From positions 1 to 64,000 of the forward strand of contig JADZDP010000031.1 of assembly GCA_020850995.1 (NCBI GenBank): a stretch of 64,000 bases of DNA, written 5' to 3'. The position numbers were made by a program, and so were the translations under genes. This DNA is from Deltaproteobacteria bacterium. GTDB taxonomy: Bacteria; Myxococcota; UBA727; VGSZ01. Under the pieces are notes generated by a model. It saw nothing but the letters and a program-made list of their open reading frames with translations. It was not told the DNA's origin and made no database searches. Below, piece after piece: positions 1 to 8,668 of the stretch; position 1 is the stretch's first letter, and every line of letters starts with the position of its first letter.

Positions 1-1002
1 GAGCTCGAGCGACGCGTGGTGGTCCTCGTCGGTCTCCGACGGATAGCCAACGATCATGTCGCCCACGATGGCCAGGTTCGGCACCGCATCGCGCGCGCGC
101 CGCACGAGCTCGAGGTACTGGGCCACCGTGTAGCCGCGATTCATCTTCACCAACAGTCGATCGCTGCCAGACTGCGCGGGCACGTGCAGGAAAGCGCAGA
201 CGCGCGGGCGCGACGCCATCACCTCGAGCGCCTCGTCGCTGAAGTCGCGCGGGTAGCTGGTGAGGAAGCGCAGCCGCGCCAGCTCGGGCACCTCGTCGTG
301 GACGCGGGCCAACAAGCGCGCGAAGCTGGTGTCGCCGTGGCGATAGTGGTTGATGGTCTGGCCGAGCAAGGTGACCTCGACGGCCCCGGCCGCCACCAGG
401 CGGCGCACCTCGTCGACGATGGCGTCGGGCTCGCGGTGCAGCTCGGGGCCACGCGTGAACGGCACGATGCAGAAGCTGCACATCTTGTTGCAGCCTCGCG
501 TGATGCGCACGTAGCGCTGCGCTTGCGCGAGGTCGGGCTCCACCAGTCGCCCTTGGTCGAGCGCCTCCAGGCGATCCATGGCCGCATCGAGGGTACGGCT
601 GCGACGCACGGCGTGGCCCGACAGCGCGCGCACCTGCCCCTGCCCGGCGGCGACATCATCGAGCAGGGCCGGCAGGCGGTCGAGCTCGCTCGGCCCCACC
701 ACGACGTCGAGGTGCTTGAGCGCGCGCTGGAGCTGCTCGCCAGTGCGCTCGGCCATGCAGCCGAGCAGCCCCACCACCAGATCGGGCCGCTCCTTCTTGC
801 GCTTGCCGAGCACGCCAAGGCGCGAGAGCACCTTCTGCTCGCTGGCCTCGCGCACCGCGCAGGTGTTGAACAGCACCACGTCGGCGTCGGCAGCGCTGGG
901 CGCCAGGGAGAAGCCCTGTGCCACGAGCTGATCGCGCACCAGCTCGCTGTCGAGCAGGTTCATCTGACAGCCAAAGGTCTCGATGAAGACGCGCTTCGCC
1001 AC
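1..1002 (-). CDS. miaB: tRNA-2-methylthio-N6-isopentenyladenosine synthase MiaB (C-terminus off window)
   Basis: Radical-SAM methylthiotransferase that adds the 2-methylthio group to N6-isopentenyl-A37 of tRNAs reading UNN codons. The 334 visible residues begin KRVFIETFGCQMN, the usual MTTase N-terminus. Cluster cysteines appear in GCQMN, NTCAVRE and GCMAE, followed by the radical-SAM motif RGCNKMCSFC, and later by the LHVPAQSGS and MIVGYPSETDED blocks. The start is a GTG at 1002-1000 with GGAG about 10 nt upstream. The gene begins 7 nt after the stop of the membrane protein at 1010-1477, so the two probably share a transcript. The C-terminal TRAM domain lies beyond base 1. The choice of MiaB over the relatives MtaB and RimO rests on the ETFGCQMN and ITRGCNKMCSFC forms. 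Confidence 0.95.
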   Translation of the reverse strand, partial: MAKRVFIETFGCQMNLLDSELVRDQLVAQGFSLAPSAADADVVLFNTCAVREASEQKVLSRLGVLGKRKKERPDLVVGLLGCMAERTGEQLQRALKHLDVVVGPSELDRLPALLDDVAAGQGQVRALSGHAVRRSRTLDAAMDRLEALDQGRLVEPDLAQAQRYVRITRGCNKMCSFCIVPFTRGPELHREPDAIVDEVRRLVAAGAVEVTLLGQTINHYRHGDTSFARLLARVHDEVPELARLRFLTSYPRDFSDEALEVMASRPRVCAFLHVPAQSGSDRLLVKMNRGYTVAQYLELVRRARDAVPNLAIVGDMIVGYPSETDEDHHASLEL

Positions 1003-1009
1003 GGGCTCG

Positions 1010-1477
1010 CTACTCCAACGCGGGGAAGGTCCCCGGCACGGCCAGCTCGATGACGAGCATGCCGCCGACCAGCGCCACCACCAGCGGGAGCAGCACCGCG
1101 ATCGCGATGCCGGCCGCCGTCCACCAGCGCCGCCGGCCGGCGCGCGCCACCAGCGCCTCGGGGAACACGAGGCGCGCCCACTGCGCCACGCCCACCGCGA
1201 GCCCGATGTTGATGGGCCCGCTCGGCAGGCGCGGCACCACGAAGCCCGCGACGACCAGCAGCACCAGCACGGCCGTCGCGGCCGCCACCGGCTGCCACGC
1301 TTTGGCGCGCCCGAGGCGCAGCAGGTTCGCGCGCCACAAGATCGCCCCTGCCAGCGGTGTGCCGAGGAAGGCGGCCAGGCCGATCTGGGCGCCCGAGAAG
1401 AGCGCACCGCTGGGCTCGCCGGCGTTGGCGGGCTGCAGCGGCGGCTGGGGGATCGAAGAGGGAGAGCTTGGTTGCAT
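1010..1477 (-). CDS. hypothetical four-helix membrane protein, 155 aa
   Basis: Family not recognised. A Pro/Ser-rich N-terminus (MQPSSPSSIPQPPLQP) is followed by about four hydrophobic segments, roughly residues 28-50, 62-82, 85-100 and 120-150. An Arg-rich loop (RAGRRRWW) precedes the last segment. The start chosen is the ATG at 1477; the frame stays open further upstream, but the added sequence is low-quality and Arg/Gly-rich. The gene is immediately upstream of miaB and may be co-transcribed with it. It resembles the small uncharacterised inner-membrane proteins often found beside housekeeping genes. A role cannot be assigned. Confidence 0.6.
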   Translation of the reverse strand: MQPSSPSSIPQPPLQPANAGEPSGALFSGAQIGLAAFLGTPLAGAILWRANLLRLGRAKAWQPVAAATAVLVLLVVAGFVVPRLPSGPINIGLAVGVAQWARLVFPEALVARAGRRRWWTAAGIAIAVLLPLVVALVGGMLVIELAVPGTFPALE

Positions 1478-1810
1478 GGCGAAGGGGTGGGGAGCGGGGA
1501 GCAAGCGGGGCGAGCGCGGCCCGCCGTCGACGACGGGCGTGCTGACCTGTAGTGCGCAGAACGAGCCACGGGAAGCCCCGCCGAGCGCGCCGAGCCCCCC
1601 GACCCGGAAGCCGCAGGAAGGGTCCGCGCATGGGGGGCCCTCCAGCGATGTCAGCATGCGTTGCTTCGTTCCTGGCGCGGTCCTTGCGCTGCAGGCTGTG
1701 CCGCGTGCTCGGCACGTGGCGACGGGCGCGCGCGGCTGCTCCTTGCCCTCGTGGCTAGCCACTTGGCGATCCTCCGATCGACGAATGGTGGAACGCTGTA
1801 CGCTCGGGTC
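1478..1810. other. intergenic stretch, 333 bp
   Basis: This separates two divergent genes. Several frames are open, but their products are Arg/Ala/Pro-rich frame shadows with no family resemblance. It should carry the promoters for both flanking genes, but no convincing -35/-10 pair was seen. The only ordered element noticed is the palindrome at 1751-1762. Confidence 0.5.
1751..1762. promoter_or_regulatory. 12-bp perfect palindrome (possible operator)
   Basis: GTGGCTAGCCAC is a perfect inverted repeat about 50 bp upstream of the ATG at 1811. Its position would suit a repressor site, but no regulator is next to it and a 12-bp palindrome in GC-rich DNA can arise by chance. Confidence 0.2.
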
Positions 1811-2179
1811 ATGGCGCAGGTGCAAGGCGGCGGACTCAAGGGCGTCATGATCCTGGCGATGCTCTTCGTCTTCGGTGGCGCTGCCTACGTCTCGGCGCGA
1901 GACTTCCTCGGCGACCTGTGCGACCGGTTCAACGGCAACACCAACGTCATCCGGCGCGTGGGCGAGGTCAGATCCTGCACCATCGCGCCCGGGCCCTCGG
2001 TCGACGCCAGGCAGGTGGTGCTGCGCGTGCGCGGCGGGCTTGGCGAGGGGCTCGTGTCGGTCGAGCGTAAAGACGGCCGTGTTCTCCGCGCCTACCTGAC
2101 GACCCGCGATCACGCCGAGCCTGAGCTGATCTTCGGCGCGGATCCCTTGGTGCCCACCTCGTTCATAGGCACCGACTGA
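1811..2179 (+). CDS. hypothetical exported or membrane-anchored protein, 122 aa
   Basis: Not recognised. Residues 9-26 (KGVMILAMLFVFGGAAYV) form one hydrophobic segment, a signal anchor or signal peptide. The following domain of about 95 residues has alternating beta-like stretches and two cysteines (DLCDRF, RSCTIAP) that could form a disulphide outside the cytoplasm. The ATG at 1811 lacks a strong ribosome-binding site, but it is the last start before the hydrophobic helix. The 3' end converges on the exonuclease gene. Confidence 0.55.
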   Translation: MAQVQGGGLKGVMILAMLFVFGGAAYVSARDFLGDLCDRFNGNTNVIRRVGEVRSCTIAPGPSVDARQVVLRVRGGLGEGLVSVERKDGRVLRAYLTTRDHAEPELIFGADPLVPTSFIGTD

Positions 2180-2209
2180 CGACCATTGCCGCGTGACGCG
2201 CCCCGCGCG

Positions 2210-3115
2210 TCATCGACCTGCAGCAGTAGCGCCCTTCACAGCTGCCGCTTCCTTCGCCCGGTCCACCAAACGCGGGTCGCGTAATTGCTCGGCCACCTGC
2301 TGGAGCGCCGCCACATCGGGTCCGCGCCAGCGCAGCTCGCCGATCCCCTCGCGCAGAGGCACATCGGCGCGCAAGGTCGCGAGCGTGCGATACAGGCGCG
2401 CGTCGTCGCGCCGGGCGCAGAGCGTGGCCGCGAGCCGCGCCGCGCCGCGCTGCGTGCCCCACGCCGCGCCGTCGTCGGGGATGGCCTCGAGCGAGCCGAA
2501 ACGTTGCAGCAGCGCGGCGGCCGTCTTGGCGCCGAAGCCGGGCAAGCCCGGGATGCCGTCGGCGTCGTCACCGACGAGCGCGAGCAGGTCTGGCACCTGC
2601 GTTGGCGCTACGCCGAGCCGCTCCCGCACGCCAGCAGTATCGAAGAGCTTGGCCTGCTTGCGGTCGAGCTGCACGACAGGTGCTGGGCCGTCTCCGACGC
2701 ACTGCGCGAGGTCCTTGTCGGGCGAGCACACCACCACGCGCTCGACCCCCGGCGCGCGCGCAAAGCGCCACGCGCCGGTCGCGATGGCGTCGTCGGCCTC
2801 GAACTCGATCATCGACCAGGTGACGAGGCCGAGCGCCCGCGTGGCGCGCTCGGCCAACGGGAACTGCGAGAACAGCGCCGGATCGATGCCGGCGCCGGTC
2901 TTGTAGCCGGCGAACAGTTCGTTCCTGAACGACTCGATGACCGTGTCGAAGGCCACTGCCACGTGCGTGACCTCGGGCTCGCGCAGCAACGACAAGAGCG
3001 TGCCGCAGAGCGCGCGCACGGCGCCGATCTCGATGCCCTCGTCGTTGGTGCGGCTGGGGGCGCCGTAGAAGCAGCGGAACAGCTCCCAGGTGCCGTCGAC
3101 CAGGTGGATGTGCAC
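2210..3115 (-). CDS. stand-alone 5'-3' exonuclease / flap endonuclease
   Basis: This is the 5'-nuclease domain that forms the N-terminus of DNA polymerase I, here encoded without a polymerase (301 aa), as in phage T5 exonuclease and E. coli Xni. Visible family features are the metal-ligand start HLVDGT, the helical-arch region SFRNELFAGYKTG, the acidic cluster EFEADDAIATG, SPDKDLAQCV, and the helix-hairpin-helix near the C-terminus (VPDLLALVGDDADGIPGLPG). It probably removes RNA primers or 5' flaps. The start is a GTG at 3115 with GGAGG 5-10 nt upstream. It lies 20 bp downstream of prkA on the same strand and may be transcribed with it. Confidence 0.88.
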   Translation of the reverse strand: MHIHLVDGTWELFRCFYGAPSRTNDEGIEIGAVRALCGTLLSLLREPEVTHVAVAFDTVIESFRNELFAGYKTGAGIDPALFSQFPLAERATRALGLVTWSMIEFEADDAIATGAWRFARAPGVERVVVCSPDKDLAQCVGDGPAPVVQLDRKQAKLFDTAGVRERLGVAPTQVPDLLALVGDDADGIPGLPGFGAKTAAALLQRFGSLEAIPDDGAAWGTQRGAARLAATLCARRDDARLYRTLATLRADVPLREGIGELRWRGPDVAALQQVAEQLRDPRLVDRAKEAAAVKGATAAGR

Positions 3116-3135
3116 CGACGCCTCCGGCGGGTGGT

Positions 3136-5364
3136 TCAGTCCCGGCGCGCCATCAAGAACGCAACGGCCGCCCGCGCCGACGCGTCGCTGTAGCCGAGCG
3201 CGCTCAGGTTCTTCCGGAACGACGCCACCTGCTCCCGGTCTTTGGCGTCGAGGTCCTTGACCTCACCGTCGAGGGTCTTGAGGTACGCCTGCTCCAGGCG
3301 CTCCACCAGGCGGCGGCGCTGGTTGTAGAAGTCTTCGTTCAAGCGCTTCATGTAGCCGCCGAACAGGAGCTCGTAGTCGACCTGCTCTTCCGGGTGCTCG
3401 AGCTTGTAGGCGCCGATCTGCGCGATCACGCTCTTCCTGAACTCGTCGGGGCTCTCGTTGCTGGCGAGCAGCACGTCTTCCACGCGCTTCATCAGGTCGG
3501 CGTCGGCGTCGACGAGCTTGCCCGTGACCGCGTCCGCAAGCTTCTCGCGCCGCGTCCACGCCGACACGTGGCGGATGTAGCGCTCGAACAGCTCGACGTG
3601 CGAGCCAGCCTTGACCAGCCCCATGGCGGTGCGGATCTCCTCGTCGAGGTCGCGCACGTACAGCTCCTCCACCGTCTCCACGAAGGCCTCGGCATCGCGA
3701 TAGCCGCGCACCACGTCGCGCCGCAGCCAGTCGTAGCTCGAGCGCGCGCCCACCAGCGCGCGCAGCTCGTCGAGCACCGCGATGGGCGAGAGGTGATCGA
3801 ACGACGACGACTGCGCCGCGTTCAGCAGCACCACGCGCACCTCACGGGCCGAGGCGCCGTGCCGACCCTCGTACTCGTCACCAGCGGTGTGCTCGTTGTA
3901 GAGGTCGACCGCCACCTGCCGGAGCTCTTTGCGCTCCTTTTGTGTCAGGCGCTCGGGCACCGACCCGTCGTCGTACAAGCGCATCTTCTCCACGGGGGTC
4001 AGCTCGGCGACCAGGCGCTTGTGCTCGTCCTCGTAGGTGTCGGGGTTCGAGGGCTCGAGGCGCGTCAGCACCGCCCAGCGCGCCGCCACCTCGAGGGCAT
4101 GGGGCGCAATGTGCACGCCGGTGAGCGCGCGTGGGATCTGGTCGCGGTAGATCTGCAGCTCGTCTTGCACGCGCAACAGGTACGGCGCGGTCACCAGCTC
4201 CATACGACCCTTGAAGCTCGGCCAATCGTGGTGCTGCTTGAACGCGTCGAGGTGCACCTCGTTCGACGAGGCGATCATCAGCACGTCGAGAAACACGCTC
4301 ACGTGATCGAGGCTGGCCTGGGCTTGCTCGATGGCCACCAAGAGGTACTTCCACGCGTCGAGCGGGCGTTTCAACAGGTCGTTGAACTCGAGCACGCCGC
4401 GGTTGGCGTCGTTGAGCGCGCCCGCGGTTTCGAACAGCGACAGGTGCTGCAGCGCCACCGGCAGCATGGCCAGGCTTTTGTCGGCGGTGACCTGGCGGCT
4501 GTAGGCGTCGACGCTCATCTGCGGCTCTACCGCCACCACGCCGCTGCGGTAGCGACGCGACAGGTAGAAGCGCTCCACCTGCACGTGGCGCAGCACCTCA
4601 CGCACGTCCCCCTGGCAGTGGGTCATGAGCGCGTCGAAGATGCGGCGGTTCTTGACACTCAGGTCGCCGAGCTTGAGCACCTCGGGGATGGCCCAGTCGC
4701 GCGGCAGGCGCTCGCTGCTCTTCATCTCCTCGAGGAGCGCGGTGCGCTGCTCGCGTGACAACAAGAGCAGCGGGTGGTCGCGGAACTCGCAGGGCAGGCG
4801 CGCCTCGACACTGGACGCTTCGAGATGTGCGTAGCTCCCCGCCGCCTTGCTCGACTCACCGCCGAAGCCGAGCTTGCCCTTCTGCACCACGCCGGTGGGG
4901 AACACCCAGTTGAAACGGTAGAGCGTGCCCTCGTCGGTGGTGGAGTACACCTCGGCGGCGCGCGTCAGCGCTTGAATGAGGCTGGTCTTGGCGGAGCCGT
5001 TCGGCCCGTGCAGCAGGATCAGGCGATCGATGCGCCCCGAGCGCACGAAGTTCTCGAGGATGCGCACGATCTGCTGCTGGACGCGCTCCTGCCCAACGAC
5101 GCGGCCGCGCCCGTCGTCGAAGGCGGCGTCGAACAGGTTGTGGCGCACCACCTTGCCGGTGGGCTGACGGGTCTCGGTCTTGCCGAAGTGCTGCACCACG
5201 TCCATGACGTACTGCGCGGCGTTGCGCACGTGGCGGCGCGGGTGCGCGTACACGTCGTCGAGGTACTCCTCGAACGAGAGGATGCTGCGCCGCGCCTTGT
5301 GCTCCTTGGCGGTGGCGTCGGCGAATCGATCGATGAGCTGGCGGGTGGCGGCGTCGACGGGCAT
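3136..5364 (-). CDS. prkA: PrkA family serine protein kinase with AAA domain
   Basis: PrkA proteins combine an AAA+ ATPase-like N-terminal domain with a C-terminal kinase-like domain. They act in stress and stationary-phase responses (E. coli YeaG) and sporulation (Bacillus PrkA). Typical features here are the SFEEYLDDVYAHPRRHVRNA opening, VGQERVQQQI, and Walker A GPNGSAKTS with Lys126. The conserved FNWVFP and LKLGDLSVKNRRIFDAL blocks are also present. At 742 aa it is about 100 residues longer than E. coli YeaG, much of it in the C-terminal half. The partners often linked to it (DUF444/YeaH and SpoVR) are not in the window. The ATG at 5364 has only a weak ribosome-binding site. Confidence 0.92.
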   Translation of the reverse strand: MPVDAATRQLIDRFADATAKEHKARRSILSFEEYLDDVYAHPRRHVRNAAQYVMDVVQHFGKTETRQPTGKVVRHNLFDAAFDDGRGRVVGQERVQQQIVRILENFVRSGRIDRLILLHGPNGSAKTSLIQALTRAAEVYSTTDEGTLYRFNWVFPTGVVQKGKLGFGGESSKAAGSYAHLEASSVEARLPCEFRDHPLLLLSREQRTALLEEMKSSERLPRDWAIPEVLKLGDLSVKNRRIFDALMTHCQGDVREVLRHVQVERFYLSRRYRSGVVAVEPQMSVDAYSRQVTADKSLAMLPVALQHLSLFETAGALNDANRGVLEFNDLLKRPLDAWKYLLVAIEQAQASLDHVSVFLDVLMIASSNEVHLDAFKQHHDWPSFKGRMELVTAPYLLRVQDELQIYRDQIPRALTGVHIAPHALEVAARWAVLTRLEPSNPDTYEDEHKRLVAELTPVEKMRLYDDGSVPERLTQKERKELRQVAVDLYNEHTAGDEYEGRHGASAREVRVVLLNAAQSSSFDHLSPIAVLDELRALVGARSSYDWLRRDVVRGYRDAEAFVETVEELYVRDLDEEIRTAMGLVKAGSHVELFERYIRHVSAWTRREKLADAVTGKLVDADADLMKRVEDVLLASNESPDEFRKSVIAQIGAYKLEHPEEQVDYELLFGGYMKRLNEDFYNQRRRLVERLEQAYLKTLDGEVKDLDAKDREQVASFRKNLSALGYSDASARAAVAFLMARRD

Positions 5365-5483
5365 TGGCGGGAGCCTACTGCACCCCGAAGGTCAAGAGCG
5401 CGCGGCGCGCGCAGCACGGCAGGCCCTCCGGTGTCGAGCTTGTGGCGGTACGGGTGGCTGCGTAGCATGGCCATGAAACGACC

Positions 5484-5885
5484 ATGAGCGAACCGGCCCG
5501 GCGCGACGCCTTCACGCGCATCCGTGCGATCACCGAGAGCGACCCGTTCGAGGGCGTGGTGGCAACGCTCATCGTGCTGAACGCGCTGCTCTTGCTCGTG
5601 GAGCTTTCGCCCGCCGCCGACTCCTGGGAAGACGAGCTCTGGCTCGTGTACACCGGCTCGCAGGCCGTGTTCGTGGCCGAGATCGTGCTGCGAGTACTGG
5701 CGTGCGGGCCGCGCGTGGGCGCGTTCTTCAAAGACCCGTGGAACCTCTTCGACTTCGGTGTGGTTGCGCTCACCTTTGTACCAGTGGTTGGCGCGTGGAG
5801 CCTGCTCGGCCGCCTGGTGCGCGTGCTGCGTGTGTTGCGCTTGCTCTCGCTGTGGCGTCGTCGCGCCGACCGGAGCGCGCCGTGA
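5484..5885 (+). CDS. voltage-sensor-domain-only membrane protein (S1-S4, no pore)
   Basis: The 133-aa product matches the voltage-sensor half of the Ion_trans family and then stops. S1 is about residues 24-43 (VVATLIVLNALLLLVE) and S2 about 53-73 with the acidic/aromatic gating-centre pattern FVAEIVLR. S3 carries the conserved DPWNLFDF. S4 is RLVRVLRVLRLLSLWRRR, with Arg at every third position. A voltage-gated sodium or potassium channel would continue with an S4-S5 linker, pore helix and selectivity filter, but here the stop comes about ten residues after S4. The frame is intact, and the stop overlaps the GTG of the next gene, which argues against a sequencing error. The role is unknown; candidates are a voltage sensor, a proton leak, or a partner of the coupled DUF3592-like protein. 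Confidence 0.8.
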   Translation: MSEPARRDAFTRIRAITESDPFEGVVATLIVLNALLLLVELSPAADSWEDELWLVYTGSQAVFVAEIVLRVLACGPRVGAFFKDPWNLFDFGVVALTFVPVVGAWSLLGRLVRVLRVLRLLSLWRRRADRSAP

Positions 5886-6334
5886 TCAAGCAGCCCTGGC
5901 TCCTGGTGGTGTCGGGGATCCTGCTGGTAGGCGCCATCGGCTTCGCCGTGGATCGCCTGATCTTCCTCGCCTCCGCGGAGAAGACCCAGGGGACGGTGGA
6001 GCGCATCACGGCGTCGAACGGGCGCTGTGGCAGCAAGAAGAACAAGTACCCGTGCACGCGCTTCGAGGCGGAGGTCGCCTTCACGACGAAGAAGGGTCGG
6101 GACGGCGAGATCACGGTGTCTGCGGGCTCGGCGCGCGGCAACAACCAGCCCACCAGCGCCGCCGATCTCTCCGTCGGACGAGGCGTGCCCGTGGTGTACA
6201 ACCCGCGCAACCCCTCGAAGGCGTACCAGGATTCGCTGTGGGGCGTGTGGGGTACGCCCTTGATGATGTTCATCGGCCAGGTCGCCACGCTCTTTGGGTC
6301 GCTGTCCGAGGGGCGCCGCCGGCAGCGCTGGTAG
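5882..6334 (+). CDS. DUF3592-like membrane protein, 150 aa
   Basis: There is an N-terminal membrane segment (residues 5-30), an extracytoplasmic beta-rich domain, and a second hydrophobic segment near the C-terminus (TPLMMFIGQVATLFG). The pattern QGTVERI...VAFTTK...GRGVPVVYNPRNPSKA resembles DUF3592 proteins, in which a short beta domain sits between two helices. Two cysteines (GRCGSKK and YPCTRF) may pair. The GTG start lies inside the stop of the voltage-sensor gene (overlap GTGA), so translation is probably coupled and the two may act together. The function of DUF3592 is not established. Confidence 0.6.
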   Translation: MIKQPWLLVVSGILLVGAIGFAVDRLIFLASAEKTQGTVERITASNGRCGSKKNKYPCTRFEAEVAFTTKKGRDGEITVSAGSARGNNQPTSAADLSVGRGVPVVYNPRNPSKAYQDSLWGVWGTPLMMFIGQVATLFGSLSEGRRRQRW

Positions 6335-6436
6335 GAGCGAGCGCGCTTGCTTGGGCACGCGCGTTGCAATCCCGTGCATGGATGATCGCGCGCCGGTGAT
6401 CGCTCGACGATCGCCGGCCGCGCACGTGGAGGTCCC

Positions 6437-8668
6437 ATGCCTCGCTGCCCTCGTGCCCACCGCGCACTGCTGTCGCTGCTCCCCCTGGTGGGCGCGATGA
6501 CAGCGGCGCCCGCCGCGCTGGCGGGCTTCGACGCCGCCACCGGCAAGGTGGTGCTCGCCGACGCCGCCTGGTCGCTGCCCTTCGACGCACCGAGCGAGCT
6601 CGATGGGGCCACCATCCAAGGCTACGACAGCGAGGGCGAGGTGCTCGATCTCAGCGCGGTGCACGACCGCATGCTCGACGACGCCGAGCGCGCCATCGAG
6701 GGCAGCGGCCTCATCCGACTCGGCGGCGAGGTCTCGTACCTCAGCCTTGGCCTGCCCGCCCCCGACGCGAACGCGGCCATCGACGCGCTGCGCGAGCGTC
6801 GAGTGCGCGTCAGCTTCTGGCAGCGCCCGCGCGGCACCCGCGTGGGGGCCACGCTCTCGTGGTTCACCGGTGGCATCGACAACCCCGACGCGACCTTCCT
6901 CGCGTCCATGACCCTGCAGCCCACCGGCAATGTCACCGACGACGGCTGGGAGGAGTGGACCAGCGGCGCCTTCGACTTCGCTTGGGGCGGCGTTTTCGCG
7001 CCGGGCTTCATCACCTTCACCGACGAGCAGGTCGCCGTGTACTACGGCGGCGGTAGTTGGGACGTGGCGGCGCAGGCCGACGTCGATGGCCTCGCCATCG
7101 TCGACCTCGGCCCCGCGGCCGTGACGCCAGCGTCGTGCACGCTGCCGAGCGAGCGCGCCGACTGCGGCGACGACGGCGTGTGCCACTTGGGCGTGTGCGT
7201 CGACGCGGCCGTGCGCCTGGGGGCGCCGCTGGAGGACCCGCAGCTGCGCGCCAACTACGTCGACCGCCGCATCTTCGAGGTGGAGCGCTTCGAGGGCGGC
7301 CGCGCGCCGCGCACGCGCACCGGCCTGGTGGCCGACGCCCTGGCGCCGCTCAAGGGGAGCGCGCGCGCCACGGAGTTCTGGCCAGCGTTCACCGCCGCGT
7401 ACCAACTGCTCGTCGACGGGCACGCCAGCGCGCCCATGGTGAGCTATCCGAGCTACGCCAACGGCGGGGTGTGCGTGCACGCGGGCGAGGCCGACCTGCT
7501 CGCCGACGTGGCGCCCGAGGAGCGCCTGGTGCCACTGGTGTTCTCCGCCGACGACAACGAGCTCGGCGCGCTGCTCGCCCCCGGCGACGCGCTGGTGCGC
7601 ATCGACGGCCAGCCGGTGCACGACTGGGCGGCGGCGGCGGCGCGCCTCATCTCGCACCCCGGCGATCCCGCCGGCCGTGACGTCGTCATTGCGCCGCAGA
7701 TCTTCAACGCGGCGCTGGACGCCGGCGCCGTCGTCACCTTCGCGCGCTGCTCCGGAGGCGCTCCCTGCGCGAGCGCCGACGTGGAGGAGCTCGTCATCGA
7801 CCTGGCCGCGCTCACGGGCGAGCGCCTGCTCGACGGCGGCACGGCGCCGCTCTTGTCGTACAGCGCCGCCGCCACCTGCGACTTCCGCTTCCGCCGCCCG
7901 GTCGAGGCCCCCAACGTCAAGGACTACGCCTTCGCCGGCGCGGCCGACGAGGGCGGGGTGCGCTCGCTGCTCATCAACGGCGTGCCCGACCGCTACATGG
8001 AAGGCGGCGACACCTGGTTCGACCGGGTCACCGACGCGCTCGGCGACGAGCCGTCGCTGGTGCTGTTCGACGAGCGCAGCGGCGCCGGCGGCAGCATCGA
8101 CGCGGTGGACCTGATCGCGGCCATGCTGCTCGCCGAGGGCGACAGCTACGCCATGGACTTCTTGCCGTCCTTCGAGGGCGCCGAAGACGACGGTGTGCCG
8201 CGCGCGGCCGTGGTGGCCTGCTCGAGCGACCCCAACGCGTACTCGTGCGGCAATGGCTTCCGCTATCGCGTGGGCGACGGTGGTGGACCCATGGCCAGCG
8301 CCGCCAGCGCCAAGCTGGCGGTGCTCATCGCCGACGACGTCAGCGGCAACGACTACGTCACGCGCCTCTTGAAGGAGCGCAGCGCGGGCGCCACGCGCAT
8401 CTTCGGCGACGGCGCCACCTGGGGTGCGTTCGGCGTCATCTGGGGGATGGCCGCGCACGTCGGCGAGATGTCCGGCGGCAGCCTGCAGGTGCAAGACACC
8501 ATCTTCGTCGACGCCAGCGACGAGCCCTTGAGCGGCGAGCAGCGCTTCGAGACCTCCACGGGCATTCGGCCCGACCAGGTGGTGCGCCAAAAGCAGAGCG
8601 ACGCCGTGGTGGGCAAGGACACCGTGCTCGAGGCCGCGCGCGCGTGGCTCTTGGAGGTGCAGCCATGA
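6437..8668 (+). CDS. secreted S41-like (C-terminal-processing) peptidase, 743 aa
   Basis: A signal peptide (ALLSLLPLVGAMTAAPAALAG) is followed by a beta-rich domain of about 200 residues. Next come a short Cys-rich segment with five cysteines near residues 232-256 and a PDZ-like section around residues 370-400 (DALVRIDGQPVHDW). The tail-specific protease fold follows, with RSLLINGVP, SLVLFDERSGAGGSIDAVD and VLIADDVSGNDYV. In CtpA-like enzymes the nucleophile is the first Ser of a Ser-Ala-x-Glu block. Here the equivalent is Ser636 in SGND, so the serine is kept but its surroundings are unusual, and activity is uncertain. GGAGG sits 4 nt before the ATG. The stop overlaps the start of the following lipoprotein (ATGA), so the pair is probably co-translated. 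Confidence 0.7.
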   Translation: MPRCPRAHRALLSLLPLVGAMTAAPAALAGFDAATGKVVLADAAWSLPFDAPSELDGATIQGYDSEGEVLDLSAVHDRMLDDAERAIEGSGLIRLGGEVSYLSLGLPAPDANAAIDALRERRVRVSFWQRPRGTRVGATLSWFTGGIDNPDATFLASMTLQPTGNVTDDGWEEWTSGAFDFAWGGVFAPGFITFTDEQVAVYYGGGSWDVAAQADVDGLAIVDLGPAAVTPASCTLPSERADCGDDGVCHLGVCVDAAVRLGAPLEDPQLRANYVDRRIFEVERFEGGRAPRTRTGLVADALAPLKGSARATEFWPAFTAAYQLLVDGHASAPMVSYPSYANGGVCVHAGEADLLADVAPEERLVPLVFSADDNELGALLAPGDALVRIDGQPVHDWAAAAARLISHPGDPAGRDVVIAPQIFNAALDAGAVVTFARCSGGAPCASADVEELVIDLAALTGERLLDGGTAPLLSYSAAATCDFRFRRPVEAPNVKDYAFAGAADEGGVRSLLINGVPDRYMEGGDTWFDRVTDALGDEPSLVLFDERSGAGGSIDAVDLIAAMLLAEGDSYAMDFLPSFEGAEDDGVPRAAVVACSSDPNAYSCGNGFRYRVGDGGGPMASAASAKLAVLIADDVSGNDYVTRLLKERSAGATRIFGDGATWGAFGVIWGMAAHVGEMSGGSLQVQDTIFVDASDEPLSGEQRFETSTGIRPDQVVRQKQSDAVVGKDTVLEAARAWLLEVQP

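Noticed and set aside
5484..6334. A single voltage-gated channel split by a frameshift between the sensor gene and the next gene
   Set aside because: The downstream protein has no pore helix or selectivity filter and resembles DUF3592; the overlap is a normal GTGA coupling.
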